This document shows, in pieces, positions 27,040 through 36,167 of a stretch of 64,000 bases of DNA. The stretch is from Halomonas organivorans. GTDB lineage: Bacteria > Pseudomonadota > Gammaproteobacteria > Pseudomonadales > Halomonadaceae. The stretch is from positions 1 through 64,000 of the forward strand of contig NZ_JACHXM010000023.1 in the NCBI RefSeq assembly GCF_014192055.1, read 5' to 3'. Each line of letters starts with the position of its first letter. The first letter of the stretch is position 1. The notes under the pieces are model-generated. The model saw only the letters and a program-made list of their open reading frames with translations. It was not told where the DNA came from and made no database searches. Made by a program: the position numbers and the translations under genes.

Positions 27040-27106
27040 CGGTGTCCCGCCCATGCTCGCGTTGGCGGGCACCGTCTTCGCCGCCAGGGCCGAGGCCCTG
27101 GCGGCG
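27040..27106 (+). terminator. pair of hairpins downstream of hcp
   Basis: Hairpin one is CGGTGTCCCGCC with GGCGGGCACCG (27040-27074). Hairpin two is CGCCGCCAGGGCC with GGCCCTGGCGGCG (27079-27106), a perfect 13-bp stem. Neither has a T-run, so they may stabilise the hcp mRNA 3' end or attenuate read-through. Confidence 0.6.
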
Positions 27107-27312
27107 GTATATGTCAGCGTTGGCGACTTCCTGGTGAGTGAGCGCTGATGCATGCCGCCGCTGCCTTGCGCTGAAGACGCATTCGCGCAACCTGCTATCG
27201 CAATTATCGCGGTCCTGCACCCCAGGTGACGTCGTCCAATTGGAGCGGACATCCTGCAGGCCTGCCCAGGTACGCCGCCCTGGAATGAAACCGGCAGCCC
27301 CCTCCACGCGAA

Positions 27313-27331
27313 AAAAGTGATTCTCATTTGT
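27313..27331. promoter_or_regulatory. Fur-like box upstream of tssB
   Basis: On the minus strand it reads ACAAATGAGAATCACTTTT. The AATGA-N-AATCA core agrees with the Fur consensus centre at ten of ten specified bases, a better match than the box at 20004-20026. It lies about 400 bases before the tssB start. Fur control of T6SS loci is known in some enterobacteria, and here it is inference. Confidence 0.55.
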
Positions 27332-27383
27332 CGTCTTGTGTCTTATTCGCTCGATGCGCAATGTGCGTGATCGCAGGCCCTTA

Positions 27384-27403
27384 ATGTAAGAAAAGTCTTA
27401 CAT
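27384..27403. promoter_or_regulatory. 20-bp palindromic operator candidate upstream of tssB
   Basis: ATGTAAGA, AAAG, TCTTACAT is a perfect inverted repeat of eight bases per arm in a non-coding, AT-rich region. It looks like the site of a dimeric repressor or activator. I cannot name the protein. Confidence 0.5.
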
Positions 27404-27729
27404 ATATGGCATCGTTGTACGCCCAGATATCGCCTTGTGCGAAATTGACGACAGATGGTGGCTTTTTTTGAGGATATTTCCCGGAGAAGTTTCTTTGAAA
27501 CTCTTTGTAACATCACCTGTCGCCATCTGGCGTCAGGCTGCGATGGTCTTTGGTTGGGTGTTAGCGTCACGCACTTTCACAGGCCGGTCGATGGTTCAAG
27601 CATTCCACTCGCCGCCGAATTCAGCTGGCTAACCACGTTCGTTTCATGCGATTTGCTTCGCTTGAATTCGGAGGTGGTTCGTCGTGCTCCATACGAGTTC
27701 GAGTCGTCATTCGCAGGGAGAGGTTCGCC

Positions 27730-28248
27730 ATGTCCAAGGAAGGCTCCGTTGCGCCCAAAGAGCGCATCAACATCAAGTACGTTCCCGCTACCGGTGATCA
27801 ACAGGCCGAGACCGAGCTGCCCCAGAAGCTGCTGGTGGTCGGCGACTTCAAGGGCGGGGGCGAGGAGACGCCCATCGAGGAGCGCGAGGCGGTCTCGGTG
27901 GACAAGAACAACTTCCAGTCCGTGATGCGCGAGGCTGGCCTGGGGCTGCAGGCAAGCGTGCCGAATCGCCTCGAGGAAGGCGCCGAGGCAGAGGGCCGCG
28001 AACTGGGCGTCGAGCTCGAGTTCAACTCCCTGCAGGACTTCGCACCGGACAGCGTGGCGCGCCAGGTGCCGGAGCTGCGCAAGCTGGTCGAGCTGCGTGA
28101 GGCGCTGGTGGCGCTCAAGGGCCCGCTCGGCAACGTGCCGGCGTTTCGCGAACGCCTGCAGGCCCTGATCGAGAACCCGGAAGCCCGGGACCAGCTGTTG
28201 AGCGAGCTCGAGCTGCTCGACGGCGAGTCTCCCGCCAGCGATTCCTGA
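27730..28248 (+). CDS. tssB: T6SS contractile sheath small subunit TssB
   Basis: The product is 172 residues. With TssC it forms the contractile sheath. The family pattern is visible: KERINIKYVPATGD near the N-terminus, ELPQKLLVVGDFK, and a C-terminal helical part RKLVELREALVALKGPLGN that takes part in sheath contacts. The ATG at 27730 is chosen because GGGAGAGG lies 6 to 8 bases upstream and gives the standard length. It is the first gene of the long tssB-vgrG run, in which nearly all genes touch or overlap. Confidence 0.95.
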   Translation: MSKEGSVAPKERINIKYVPATGDQQAETELPQKLLVVGDFKGGGEETPIEEREAVSVDKNNFQSVMREAGLGLQASVPNRLEEGAEAEGRELGVELEFNSLQDFAPDSVARQVPELRKLVELREALVALKGPLGNVPAFRERLQALIENPEARDQLLSELELLDGESPASDS

Positions 28249-28277
28249 TTTCCACGCACGGAAGCGAGGCACGTACC

Positions 28278-29765
28278 ATGACCGAATCTACCCAGACTCA
28301 GGCCCAGTCCGCCAAGAACACCGAGACCGAGGACGTTTCCCTGCTCGACCAGGTGATGGCCCAGACCCGCATGGCGCCGGCCGACGAAGGCTACGACGTG
28401 GCCAAGCAGGGCGTCGCCGCCTTCATCGGTGAGCTGCTCAAGAGCGACGACGGCCAGCAGCAGGTCAACAAGTCGGTCGTCGACCGCATGATCGTCGAAC
28501 TCGATCGCAAGATCGGCCACCAGGTCGACGAGATCCTGCATGACCAGCAGTTCCAGCATCTGGAATCGGCCTGGCGTGGCCTCAAGCTGCTGGTCGACCG
28601 CACCGATTTCCGCGAGAACATCAAGCTCAACGTGCTGCACGCCACCAAGGAAGAGCTGCTCGATGACTTCGAGTTCGCCCCCGAGATCAGCCAGAGCGGG
28701 CTCTACCAGCACGTTTATGCGGCCGAGTATGGCCAGTTCGGCGGCGAGCCGGTGGCGGCGATGATCGGCCACTACGATTTCACCCCTTCGACGCCGGACA
28801 TCAAGCTGCTGCAGTACACCGCCTCGGTGGGTGCCATGTCGCACGCCCCCTTCCTGTCCTCGGTGGCGCCGAGCTTCTTCGGCATCGACAGCTTCGAGGA
28901 GCTGCCCAACATCAAGGACTTCAAGGCGATCTTCGAGGGGCCAAAGTATGCCCGCTGGCGCAGCCTGCGCGAATCCGAGGATGCCCGCTACCTGGGGCTC
29001 ACCGCGCCGCGTTTCCTGCTGCGCATGCCCTACGACCCGGTGGAGAACCCGGTCAAGTCCTTCCACTACGAGGAATCGGTCAGCGAGCGCCACGACCACT
29101 ACCTGTGGGGCAACACCGCCTACCTGCTTGCCGAGCGCCTGAACGACAGCTTCGCCAAGTATCGCTGGTGCCCGAACATCATCGGCCCGCAGAGCGGCGG
29201 GGCGGTGGAGAACCTGCCGGTGCACACCTACGAGGCGCTGGGCCAGCTGCAGAGCAAGATTCCTACCGAGGTGCTGATCACCGACCGGCGGGAATTCGAG
29301 ATGGCCGAGGAGGGCTTCATCTCGCTGACCATGCGCAAGGGCAGCGACAACGCCGCCTTCTTTTCCGCCAACTCGGTGCAGAAGCCCAAGTCCTTCCCCA
29401 ACACTCCCGAAGGGCGCGAGGCCGAGACCAACTACAAGCTCGGCACCCAGCTGCCCTACATGTTCATCGTCAATCGCCTGGCCCACTACATCAAGGTGCT
29501 GCAGCGCGAACAGATCGGCTCCTGGAAGGAGCGCCAGGATCTCGAGCGCGAGCTCAACACCTGGATTCGCCAGTACGTCGCCGACCAGGAGAACCCGCCG
29601 GCCGACGTGCGCAGCCGTCGTCCGCTGCGCGCCGCCTCGGTGCAGGTCTCCGACGTCGAGGGCGACCCGGGCTGGTATCAGGTGTCGCTGGCGGTGCGTC
29701 CGCACTTCAAGTACATGGGCGCCAACTTCGAGCTGTCGCTGGTGGGACGCCTCGACAAGGACTGA
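28278..29765 (+). CDS. tssC: T6SS contractile sheath large subunit TssC
   Basis: The product is 495 residues, the typical length. The sheath subunit partners TssB. Blocks seen are HDQQFQHLESAWRGLKLLVD, GDYHF-like GHYDFTPSTPDIKLLQ, RFLLRMPYDPVENPVKSF, and the conserved C-terminus PGWYQVSLAVRPHFKYMGA. It lies 29 bases after tssB and 4 bases before tssE. Confidence 0.96.
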   Translation: MTESTQTQAQSAKNTETEDVSLLDQVMAQTRMAPADEGYDVAKQGVAAFIGELLKSDDGQQQVNKSVVDRMIVELDRKIGHQVDEILHDQQFQHLESAWRGLKLLVDRTDFRENIKLNVLHATKEELLDDFEFAPEISQSGLYQHVYAAEYGQFGGEPVAAMIGHYDFTPSTPDIKLLQYTASVGAMSHAPFLSSVAPSFFGIDSFEELPNIKDFKAIFEGPKYARWRSLRESEDARYLGLTAPRFLLRMPYDPVENPVKSFHYEESVSERHDHYLWGNTAYLLAERLNDSFAKYRWCPNIIGPQSGGAVENLPVHTYEALGQLQSKIPTEVLITDRREFEMAEEGFISLTMRKGSDNAAFFSANSVQKPKSFPNTPEGREAETNYKLGTQLPYMFIVNRLAHYIKVLQREQIGSWKERQDLERELNTWIRQYVADQENPPADVRSRRPLRAASVQVSDVEGDPGWYQVSLAVRPHFKYMGANFELSLVGRLDKD

Positions 29766-29769
29766 GCCC

Positions 29770-30204
29770 ATGACCGCCTTCAGGGATCGAAGCGGACCGC
29801 TCGGGGCTCGGCTGTTCGAACGCCTGTCGTCGCCGGCACGGCCCGTGCCGACCGACGATGAGGCGGTCGAGGCCACCCTGACCTCCATCAAGCGTCATCT
29901 GGTCGACCTGCTCAACAGCCACCCCGGGCACAGCGAATGTGCCCCGGCGCTGGGGCTCCTCGACTTCAACGACGCCACGCTCGGGGTGCTTGACCTCGAG
30001 CTCAAGGTCGAGCGTGCCATCCGCGAGTGCATCGAACGCTTCGAGCCGCGGGTGAGTCGCGTCGAGGTCGAGGCGATGCCCAACGAGGACACCCCGCTGC
30101 AGCTGCGCTTCCAGGTCCAGGCCACCCTGGACCTGGGGCGCGACTCGACCCAGACCACCATCGATCTGCTGCTCAACGACAAGCGCTACCAGTGCCTGAA
30201 CTGA
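29770..30204 (+). CDS. tssE: T6SS baseplate protein TssE (gp25-like)
   Basis: The product is 144 residues. It is a phage T4 gp25 homologue of the baseplate wedge. The family stretch LLNSHPGHSECAPALGLLDF and the IRECIERFEPRVSRVEVEA segment are visible. The short 4-base gap after tssC and 7-base gap before tssF suggest coupled translation. Confidence 0.93.
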   Translation: MTAFRDRSGPLGARLFERLSSPARPVPTDDEAVEATLTSIKRHLVDLLNSHPGHSECAPALGLLDFNDATLGVLDLELKVERAIRECIERFEPRVSRVEVEAMPNEDTPLQLRFQVQATLDLGRDSTQTTIDLLLNDKRYQCLN

Positions 30205-30211
30205 GGCCGAC

Positions 30212-31975
30212 ATGTTGAACCGCTACTACCGGGACGAACTGGACTTCCTGAAGCGCCAAGGCCGGGAATTTGCCGAGGGCAATCCCGGGCTCAGCCGCTT
30301 CCTGTCCGAGCAGAGCACCGACCCCGACGTCGAACGCCTGCTCGAGGGCTTCGCCTTCCTGTCCGGGCGGCTGCGCGAGAAGGTCGACGACGAGTTCCCC
30401 GAGCTGACCCACTCGCTGATCGGCATGCTGTGGCCCAACTACCTGCGCCCGGTGCCCAGCATGACGGTGGTGCAGTTCACCCCGCACTGGCACGGCCTGA
30501 GCGGGAGCCAGGCGGTGCCGCGCGGCACCACCCTGGCCAGCCGCGAGGTGGAGGGCACGGCCTGCGAGTTTCGTACCTGCCATGAGCTGGCGCTCTACCC
30601 GCTGGCCCACGACGGGGTCTCGGCCCATCACTCCCGTGAGTCGTCGGTGGTGGAACTGGACCTGGCGGTACACAGCGACCAGCCCCTGGACGCCCTGGGC
30701 GTGGGTGACCTGCGCCTGCACCTGGGCGGCAGCGGCTACACGGCCCGCACCCTCTACCTGTGGCTGAGCCACTACCTGGCCGGGCTCGAGCTGGAGGTCG
30801 ACGGCCAGCGCCTGGCGCTGCCCACCCGGCTGCTGGCGCCGGTGGGGTTCGCCGCCGAGGACGCCCTGCTGCCGTACCCGCGCAACGTCTACCAGGGCTA
30901 CCGCATCCTGCAGGAATACCTGTGCTTCCCCGAGGCCTTCCAGTTCTTCGACCTGCAGCGGCTCGGCGACTTCCTGCCGTCGCGGCTGGCCGAGCGGGTG
31001 ACGCTGCGCTTCACGTTCTCGCGTACCCTGCCGGCGGATGCCCGGATCGGCGACGAGAGCCTGGCGCTGTACTGCACCCCGGCGATCAACCTCTTCGCCC
31101 ACGATGCCGACCCGGTGGACCTCAGCGGCGAGCGCAGCGAGTACCGCATTCGCCCCAGCAGCCGCTTTCCGGCCCACTTTGAGGTGTTCAGCGTCGATGG
31201 CGTGGAGGGTTGGCTGGAGAGCGAGAGCGGGCGCATCCGCGGCGAGCCGCGCCGCTACGTGCCCTTCGAGAGCTTCGAGCACCAGATCGAGCGTGACCGC
31301 GGCCGCGAGGCTCGCTACTACCGGGTACGGGTTCGCGACAGCCTGCGCGGCGACGGTTTCGACCATGACATCGGCTTCGTGCGCGGCGACGAACAGGCCT
31401 GCCTGGGGCTGCGCGAGACCATCTCGCTGCGCCTGACCTGCAGCAATCGCGAGCTGCCCGAGCGGCTGACCGTGGGTGACATCTGCGTGCCCACCCAGGA
31501 CAGCCCGGCCTTCGCCGAGTTTCGCAACATCACCCGGCCGACGCCGGCCATGCGGCCGACCCTGGACGGCAGCCTGCTGTGGACGCTGATCTCCAACCTG
31601 TCGCTGAACTACCTGTCGCTGCTCGACCGCGACGCCCTGTGTTCGGTGCTGCGGGTCTACGACTTCCGCGCGCTGGTCGACCGCCAGGCCGAGCGCATCG
31701 CCCAGAAGCGCCTGGCCGGCATCGTCGATATCCAGACCCAGCCGGTGGACCGGCTGCATCGTGGCCTGCCGGTACGCGGGCTGCGCTCCGCGATGACCCT
31801 GGACCAGGAAGCGTTCGGCGACGAGGGCAGCCTGTTCCTGTTCGCCAGCGTGCTGTCCCGGTTCTTCTCGCTGTACGCCAGCATCAACTCCTTCCACGAG
31901 TTGCACGTCACCAACCTCCATAACCGCGAGCGCTACGCATGGACCTTGCAGCCGGGCCAGCAGCCCCTGATGTAG
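30212..31975 (+). CDS. tssF: T6SS baseplate protein TssF
   Basis: The product is 587 residues, the usual length. It is the baseplate wedge protein that pairs with TssG. The N-terminus NRYYRDELDFLKRQGREFA and the LSRFLSEQSTDPDVERLLEG block are diagnostic. LLWTLISNLSLNYLSL and the C-terminal FASVLSRFFSLYASINSF are also typical. Its 3' end overlaps tssG by 37 bases. Confidence 0.95.
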   Translation: MLNRYYRDELDFLKRQGREFAEGNPGLSRFLSEQSTDPDVERLLEGFAFLSGRLREKVDDEFPELTHSLIGMLWPNYLRPVPSMTVVQFTPHWHGLSGSQAVPRGTTLASREVEGTACEFRTCHELALYPLAHDGVSAHHSRESSVVELDLAVHSDQPLDALGVGDLRLHLGGSGYTARTLYLWLSHYLAGLELEVDGQRLALPTRLLAPVGFAAEDALLPYPRNVYQGYRILQEYLCFPEAFQFFDLQRLGDFLPSRLAERVTLRFTFSRTLPADARIGDESLALYCTPAINLFAHDADPVDLSGERSEYRIRPSSRFPAHFEVFSVDGVEGWLESESGRIRGEPRRYVPFESFEHQIERDRGREARYYRVRVRDSLRGDGFDHDIGFVRGDEQACLGLRETISLRLTCSNRELPERLTVGDICVPTQDSPAFAEFRNITRPTPAMRPTLDGSLLWTLISNLSLNYLSLLDRDALCSVLRVYDFRALVDRQAERIAQKRLAGIVDIQTQPVDRLHRGLPVRGLRSAMTLDQEAFGDEGSLFLFASVLSRFFSLYASINSFHELHVTNLHNRERYAWTLQPGQQPLM

Positions 31976-32958
31976 CGCTCGCCCCCCTGGTCGACAGGGC
32001 TCGACGCTACGACTTCTACCAGCTGGTGGAGCTGCTTCACCGGCACCATGGCGATGACCTCGAAGGCGATCGCGAGGCCGATCCGACCGCCGAGCGCGTG
32101 CGCTTCGAGGCTTCGGCCTCGCTGGGCTTTCCGGGCAGCGACATCCTGGCCCTGGCGCCCCGCGATGACGGGCGCTATGCGATGCGCGTCAGCTTCCTGG
32201 GGCTGCAGGGCGCCCAGTCGCCGCTGCCGGGCTATTACCTGGAGGCCATGGCCCACGCCGAGGCCCATCGCGAAGGGGCGGCCGGCGACTTCCTGAACCT
32301 CTTCAACCATCGGGTGCTGTCGCTGCTGCATCGCGGCTGGCGCAAGTACCGCCATCACGTGCGCTACCAGGACGGGGCCGAGGACGGCTTCTCGTCCGCG
32401 ATCTTCGCCCTGGTGGGCCTGGCCGACGAGCGCCTGCGCGGCGAGACGCCGATCAACTGGAGCAAGATGCTGGCCTACGCCGGCCTGCTGGCCGGTCGCT
32501 CGCGCTCGCCGGACGTGGTGGCGGGCATCGTCGGCCACTGCTTCGACCTCGACGGGGTCGAGATCGAGTCCTGGGTGCATCGGCGGGTCGAGATCCCGCC
32601 GGACCAGCGCACCCGTACCGGCCTGGGCGCCTCGACCCTGGGGCAGGACATGGTCGCCGGCAGCCGGGTCGACGACATCAGCGGCAAGTTCGCGCTCTGC
32701 CTGCGCGGCCTGGACCTGGCCCGCTTCCGCGACTTCCTGCCCGACGGCCGCGACCACCAGGCGCTGCGCACCCTGATGGAATTCGTGCTGCGCGAGCCCC
32801 TGGCCTACGACCTGGAGCTCGAGCTCCTGGAACGCGAAGTGAGACCCATGCGCCTGGGCGAAGGGGGCAGCTGCCAGCTGGGCTGGACCACCTTCGTCAA
32901 GCCCGAGGCCGACGCGGCGGCCCGGCGCCGCCGGGTACGCATTCAGATGACACGGTGA
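31939..32958 (+). CDS. tssG: T6SS baseplate protein TssG
   Basis: The product is 339 residues. It is the baseplate wedge partner of TssF. It contains the family N-terminus RRYDFYQLVELLHR, the VSFLGLQGAQSPLPGYYLE block and the FLNLFNHRVLSLLHRGWRKY block. The start inside tssF (37-base overlap) gives the expected N-terminus. It is followed 4 bases later by the FHA gene. Confidence 0.94.
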   Translation: MDLAAGPAAPDVALAPLVDRARRYDFYQLVELLHRHHGDDLEGDREADPTAERVRFEASASLGFPGSDILALAPRDDGRYAMRVSFLGLQGAQSPLPGYYLEAMAHAEAHREGAAGDFLNLFNHRVLSLLHRGWRKYRHHVRYQDGAEDGFSSAIFALVGLADERLRGETPINWSKMLAYAGLLAGRSRSPDVVAGIVGHCFDLDGVEIESWVHRRVEIPPDQRTRTGLGASTLGQDMVAGSRVDDISGKFALCLRGLDLARFRDFLPDGRDHQALRTLMEFVLREPLAYDLELELLEREVRPMRLGEGGSCQLGWTTFVKPEADAAARRRRVRIQMTR

Positions 32959-32962
32959 ATCC

Positions 32963-34279
32963 ATGAACGCGACGCTCTCCCAGCAGCAGGCCATCACCCT
33001 GGTGGTCACCAACAGCGAACGGCTCGAGGGCCGTTCCACCAGCAGCCACGTCTTTCCGGCGGCGGGCGGCACCCTGGGCAGCGCGGCGGTCGACGACTGG
33101 CTGCTGCAGGACCATGCCGGCCGGGTGCGCCCCGGTCACGCCGAACTCGAGCGCATCGACGGGCATTTCTGCCTGATCGATCGCAGCGGCCAGACCTTCG
33201 TCAACCACGCGACCCTGCCCGTCGGCCGCGGGCGCCGGGTGGCGCTGCGCGATGGCGACGAGCTGCGCGTGGGCGAGTATCGGCTGCGGGTGCATCTTGG
33301 CGACCTGCAGGCCGACGCCACCGGCGTGCAGCCGCTGGCCACCCTGGTCGACGAGGAACACGAGACGCTGGAAGCGACCGAGATCCTGCCGGCCGGCGCC
33401 CCGCGGGCCCAGCACGATCCGCTGGAGGCCCTGGGCGAGGCGTCGCCGGCCCAGCGCCACCAGGACCCCATGGCCGCGCTGAGCGACGAGACCATCGCCG
33501 GCGACGACGATCATCACCCACTGCTCGATGCCCTGGAAGGGCAGGGCGCGACCGCCGGTGAGCCGGCCGCGCCGAGGAACCGACGCTACGAGGACCCTGA
33601 CATGGACGAACGCCTGTTGAACGATCTGGAACGCTCGGTCGGCGAGCAGCTCGAGGAGCGCTGGCAGGAGCCGGCGGCGGGGGAGGTCGGCCATATCGGC
33701 GCCTCGCCGCTGCTGCAGACCCTGGGCGGCGAGCTGCGCTTTCGCGACAGCGCCGAGCAGCACGCCTTCCTCGAGGAGGCCGGGCGCACGCTCAAGGCCG
33801 CCGTGGATGGCCTGCTGGCGCTGCACCAGGCCCACGACGGCAGTCGCTATCCGCTGCGCGACCGGCGCCTGCAGCCCATCGAGGACAACCCGCTGCGCCT
33901 CGGCCAGTCCTATGAGCAGACCCTGACCACCCTGTTTGCCGCCCAGCGCAGCCCGGTGCACCTCTCCGCGCCGGCGGCGGTGGCGGAGTGCCTCGAGCAT
34001 CAGCAGCAGCACCAGGCCGCGGTGGAGGAAGCCATCGGCATGGCCCTCAAGTCGATCCTCGACGCCTTCTCGCCGGATGCCCTGCTCAAGCGCTTCCATG
34101 CCTACCGCGGCGCCGGTCGCCAGGGCGAGGACGAGGGCGGCTGGGCCTGGGAGATGTATCGCCACTATTACCAGGAGCTCAACTCCGGTCGTCAGCAGGG
34201 CTTCGAGAAGCTGTTCTGGGAGGTCTTCGAGCAGGCCTACGACCACTCGGTGCGCCGCCAGCAGCGGGAGGGCGCATGA
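32963..34279 (+). CDS. tagH: T6SS-associated FHA domain protein TagH
   Basis: The product is 438 residues. The N-terminal 100 residues form a forkhead-associated domain (GHAELERIDGHFCLIDRSG, RVALRDGDELRVGEYRLRVH), which normally binds phosphothreonine. A charged linker leads to the TagH C-terminal domain (about residues 240-435) with PDALLKRFHAYRGAGR and a final Tyr/Trp-rich stretch. No PpkA kinase or PppA phosphatase gene occurs in this window, so whether phosphorylation is involved is open. The stop overlaps the tssJ start as ATGA. Confidence 0.92.
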   Translation: MNATLSQQQAITLVVTNSERLEGRSTSSHVFPAAGGTLGSAAVDDWLLQDHAGRVRPGHAELERIDGHFCLIDRSGQTFVNHATLPVGRGRRVALRDGDELRVGEYRLRVHLGDLQADATGVQPLATLVDEEHETLEATEILPAGAPRAQHDPLEALGEASPAQRHQDPMAALSDETIAGDDDHHPLLDALEGQGATAGEPAAPRNRRYEDPDMDERLLNDLERSVGEQLEERWQEPAAGEVGHIGASPLLQTLGGELRFRDSAEQHAFLEEAGRTLKAAVDGLLALHQAHDGSRYPLRDRRLQPIEDNPLRLGQSYEQTLTTLFAAQRSPVHLSAPAAVAECLEHQQQHQAAVEEAIGMALKSILDAFSPDALLKRFHAYRGAGRQGEDEGGWAWEMYRHYYQELNSGRQQGFEKLFWEVFEQAYDHSVRRQQREGA

Positions 34280-34830
34280 TCCCCCGGTGGGCCGGGGCCG
34301 CGTCGCTGGCGCGGTGCCTGGTGCTCGCTGGCCTGCTGGCGGGGCTGGCCGGTTGCGCCTCCACCTTCGAGGCCGCCGGCAAGACCTACCAGGTGATGAA
34401 GGACCCCTCGATCCCGGTGGGCTACCCCGAGGATCGCCCTTCGCGGGTCGACCTGAGCATGCTGGCCGCCTCCGATATCAACCCCAACGTCGAGGGCGAG
34501 GGCACGCCGCTGCGCTTCCAGATCCTCCAGCTCAAGGACGACTCGATGCTGATGTCGGCCGATCACCGCCAGCTGCAGAAGGACCTCGAGGAGGCGCTCG
34601 GCACCAACTACCTGGCCCATGACGACTTCACCCTGCTGCCCGGTCAGTTCAAGTTCTACGAGCCCTTCGAGGTCGAGGAAGACACCCGTTACATCGGCAT
34701 CATCGCCTTCTACGCCGACCCCAACCAGGCGCAGTGGAAGAAGGTGGTGGAAGTCGACGCCCGCGGGCGCGACTACCACCTGCTGGTGCACCTGCTGGAG
34801 CGCGAGGCCGCGCTGAGGAAGGAGACCTGA
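34276..34830 (+). CDS. tssJ: T6SS outer-membrane lipoprotein TssJ
   Basis: The product is 184 residues. A lipoprotein signal peptide ends with the lipobox LAGC (Cys at about residue 27), so the protein is outer-membrane anchored, where it holds the TssM periplasmic domain. The following beta-sandwich contains SRVDLSMLAASDINPNVEGE and a KDDSMLMSADHRQL stretch typical of TssJ. It overlaps tagH by 4 bases and tssK by 1 base. Confidence 0.94.
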   Translation: MIPRWAGAASLARCLVLAGLLAGLAGCASTFEAAGKTYQVMKDPSIPVGYPEDRPSRVDLSMLAASDINPNVEGEGTPLRFQILQLKDDSMLMSADHRQLQKDLEEALGTNYLAHDDFTLLPGQFKFYEPFEVEEDTRYIGIIAFYADPNQAQWKKVVEVDARGRDYHLLVHLLEREAALRKET

Positions 34831-36164
34831 TGGCCAGTCGCAACCCCGTGGTCTGGAGCGAGGGGCTGTTCATCAAGCCCCAGCATTTCCAGCAGCAGCG
34901 GCGCAGCCTCGAGGGGCTGGTCGACACCCGCCTGCGCGGCGTCGGCGGCTACCTGCACGGCTTCTTGACCCTGACGCTCAACACCGAATACCTGAGCTTC
35001 GGGCGCATCGCCCTGAGCGAGGCCAGCGGCGTGCTGCCCGACGGCACCCCCTTCCGGCTGCCCGACGACGACCTGGAGCCGCCGGCGCTGGAGATCGACG
35101 ACGCCTCGGTGGCCAACCAGGTGGTCTACCTGGGCGTGCCGCTGGCCACCGACGGCGTGGCCGAGGTGAACTGGGAGGCCACCTCGCTGCCCTCGCGCTA
35201 CCGCGCCGAGTCGCGCGGCGTGCGCGACCTGCACTCGCGGGTCGGCGACCTGGCGGACCTGGACCTGGCGCGGGTGGCGCCGCGGCTGCTGCTCGAACAG
35301 GAGGATCGCAGCGCCTACGCCTGCCTGGCGGTGGCGCGCATCCTCGAGTGGCGTCCGGACGGCAGCCTGGTACTCGACGAGGACTTCCTGCCGACCCTGC
35401 TCAACGTCCAGGCCGCGCCGGTGCTGCAGCGCTTCGTCGGCGAGATGGCCGGGCTGATGCGCGAGCGGGCCCGCAACCTGGCCCAGCGCCTGGCCACGCC
35501 CAACCAGTCCGGGGTCGCCGACGTCACCGACTTCATGCTGCTGCAGTCGCTCAACCGCGCCCAGCCGCGCTTCCAGCACCTGGCGCGGCTCGGCCACCTG
35601 CATCCCGAGCGGCTGTATGCCGACATGCTGGAGATCTGCTGCGAGCTGACCACCTTCACCGCCGAGTCTCGGCTGCCGCCGGAATTTCCGGCCTATGACC
35701 ACGACCGGCCGGAGGCCGCCTTTCGCCCGCTGATGCAGAGCCTGCGCCAGTCGCTGTCCACGGTGCTCGAGCCGCGCGCCATGGCCATCCAGCTGCAGAC
35801 GCGCCGCTTCGGGCTCAAGGTCGCCACCCTGGCCGACCGCAGCCTGCTCGACGACGCCGACTTCATCCTGGCGGTGCGCGCGGACCTGCCGCCGGAGCGC
35901 CTGCGCAAGCTGTTCGTGCAGCAGACCAAGGTGGCCAGCGTCGAGCGCATCCGCGACCTCATCAGCCTGCAGCTCCCGGGCATCCCGCTCGAGCCGCTGC
36001 CGGTGGCGCCGCGCCAGCTGCCGTTCCATGCCGGCTACACCTACTTCCGCCTCGACCGCCAGAGCGAGGCCTGGAGCATGCTGAACGGGGCCAGCGGCTT
36101 TGCCTTCCACGTCGCCGGCGACTTCCCGGGGCTTGCCATGCAGTTCTGGGCGATCAGGAGCTAA
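34830..36164 (+). CDS. tssK: T6SS baseplate protein TssK
   Basis: The product is 444 residues, the usual length. It links the baseplate to the membrane complex. The N-terminus NPVVWSEGLFIKPQHFQQQR is diagnostic, and the C-terminal head contains RDLISLQLPGIPLEPLPVAP and YTYFRLDRQSEAW. The ATG at 34830 shares its A with the tssJ stop (TGATG) and has GGAGA upstream. A longer frame back to 34734 lies inside tssJ and is rejected. Confidence 0.95.
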   Translation: MASRNPVVWSEGLFIKPQHFQQQRRSLEGLVDTRLRGVGGYLHGFLTLTLNTEYLSFGRIALSEASGVLPDGTPFRLPDDDLEPPALEIDDASVANQVVYLGVPLATDGVAEVNWEATSLPSRYRAESRGVRDLHSRVGDLADLDLARVAPRLLLEQEDRSAYACLAVARILEWRPDGSLVLDEDFLPTLLNVQAAPVLQRFVGEMAGLMRERARNLAQRLATPNQSGVADVTDFMLLQSLNRAQPRFQHLARLGHLHPERLYADMLEICCELTTFTAESRLPPEFPAYDHDRPEAAFRPLMQSLRQSLSTVLEPRAMAIQLQTRRFGLKVATLADRSLLDDADFILAVRADLPPERLRKLFVQQTKVASVERIRDLISLQLPGIPLEPLPVAPRQLPFHAGYTYFRLDRQSEAWSMLNGASGFAFHVAGDFPGLAMQFWAIRS

Positions 36165-36167
36165 GCC

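Larger units (their letters stand above)
27024..27729 (+). other. 706-base gap between hcp and tssB
   Basis: No gene is supported here. Two strong hairpins follow hcp. Then comes an AT-richer stretch (about 27310-27560) with a Fur-like box, a 20-bp palindrome and the likely promoter of the tssB-vgrG genes. I looked for a sigma-54 promoter and found none with correct GG-N10-GC spacing and good flanks. An open extension of tssB back to 27646 has no ribosome site. Confidence 0.7.

Noticed and set aside
27138..27320. Small open frame in the hcp-tssB gap
   Set aside because: It has no ribosome site, no recognisable motif and atypical codon use.
27500..27570. Sigma-54 promoter upstream of tssB (CTGGCGTCAGGCTGCG and TTGGTTGGGTGTTAGC)
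   Set aside because: The first has nine rather than ten bases between GG and GC, and the second keeps the spacing but not the flanking consensus.
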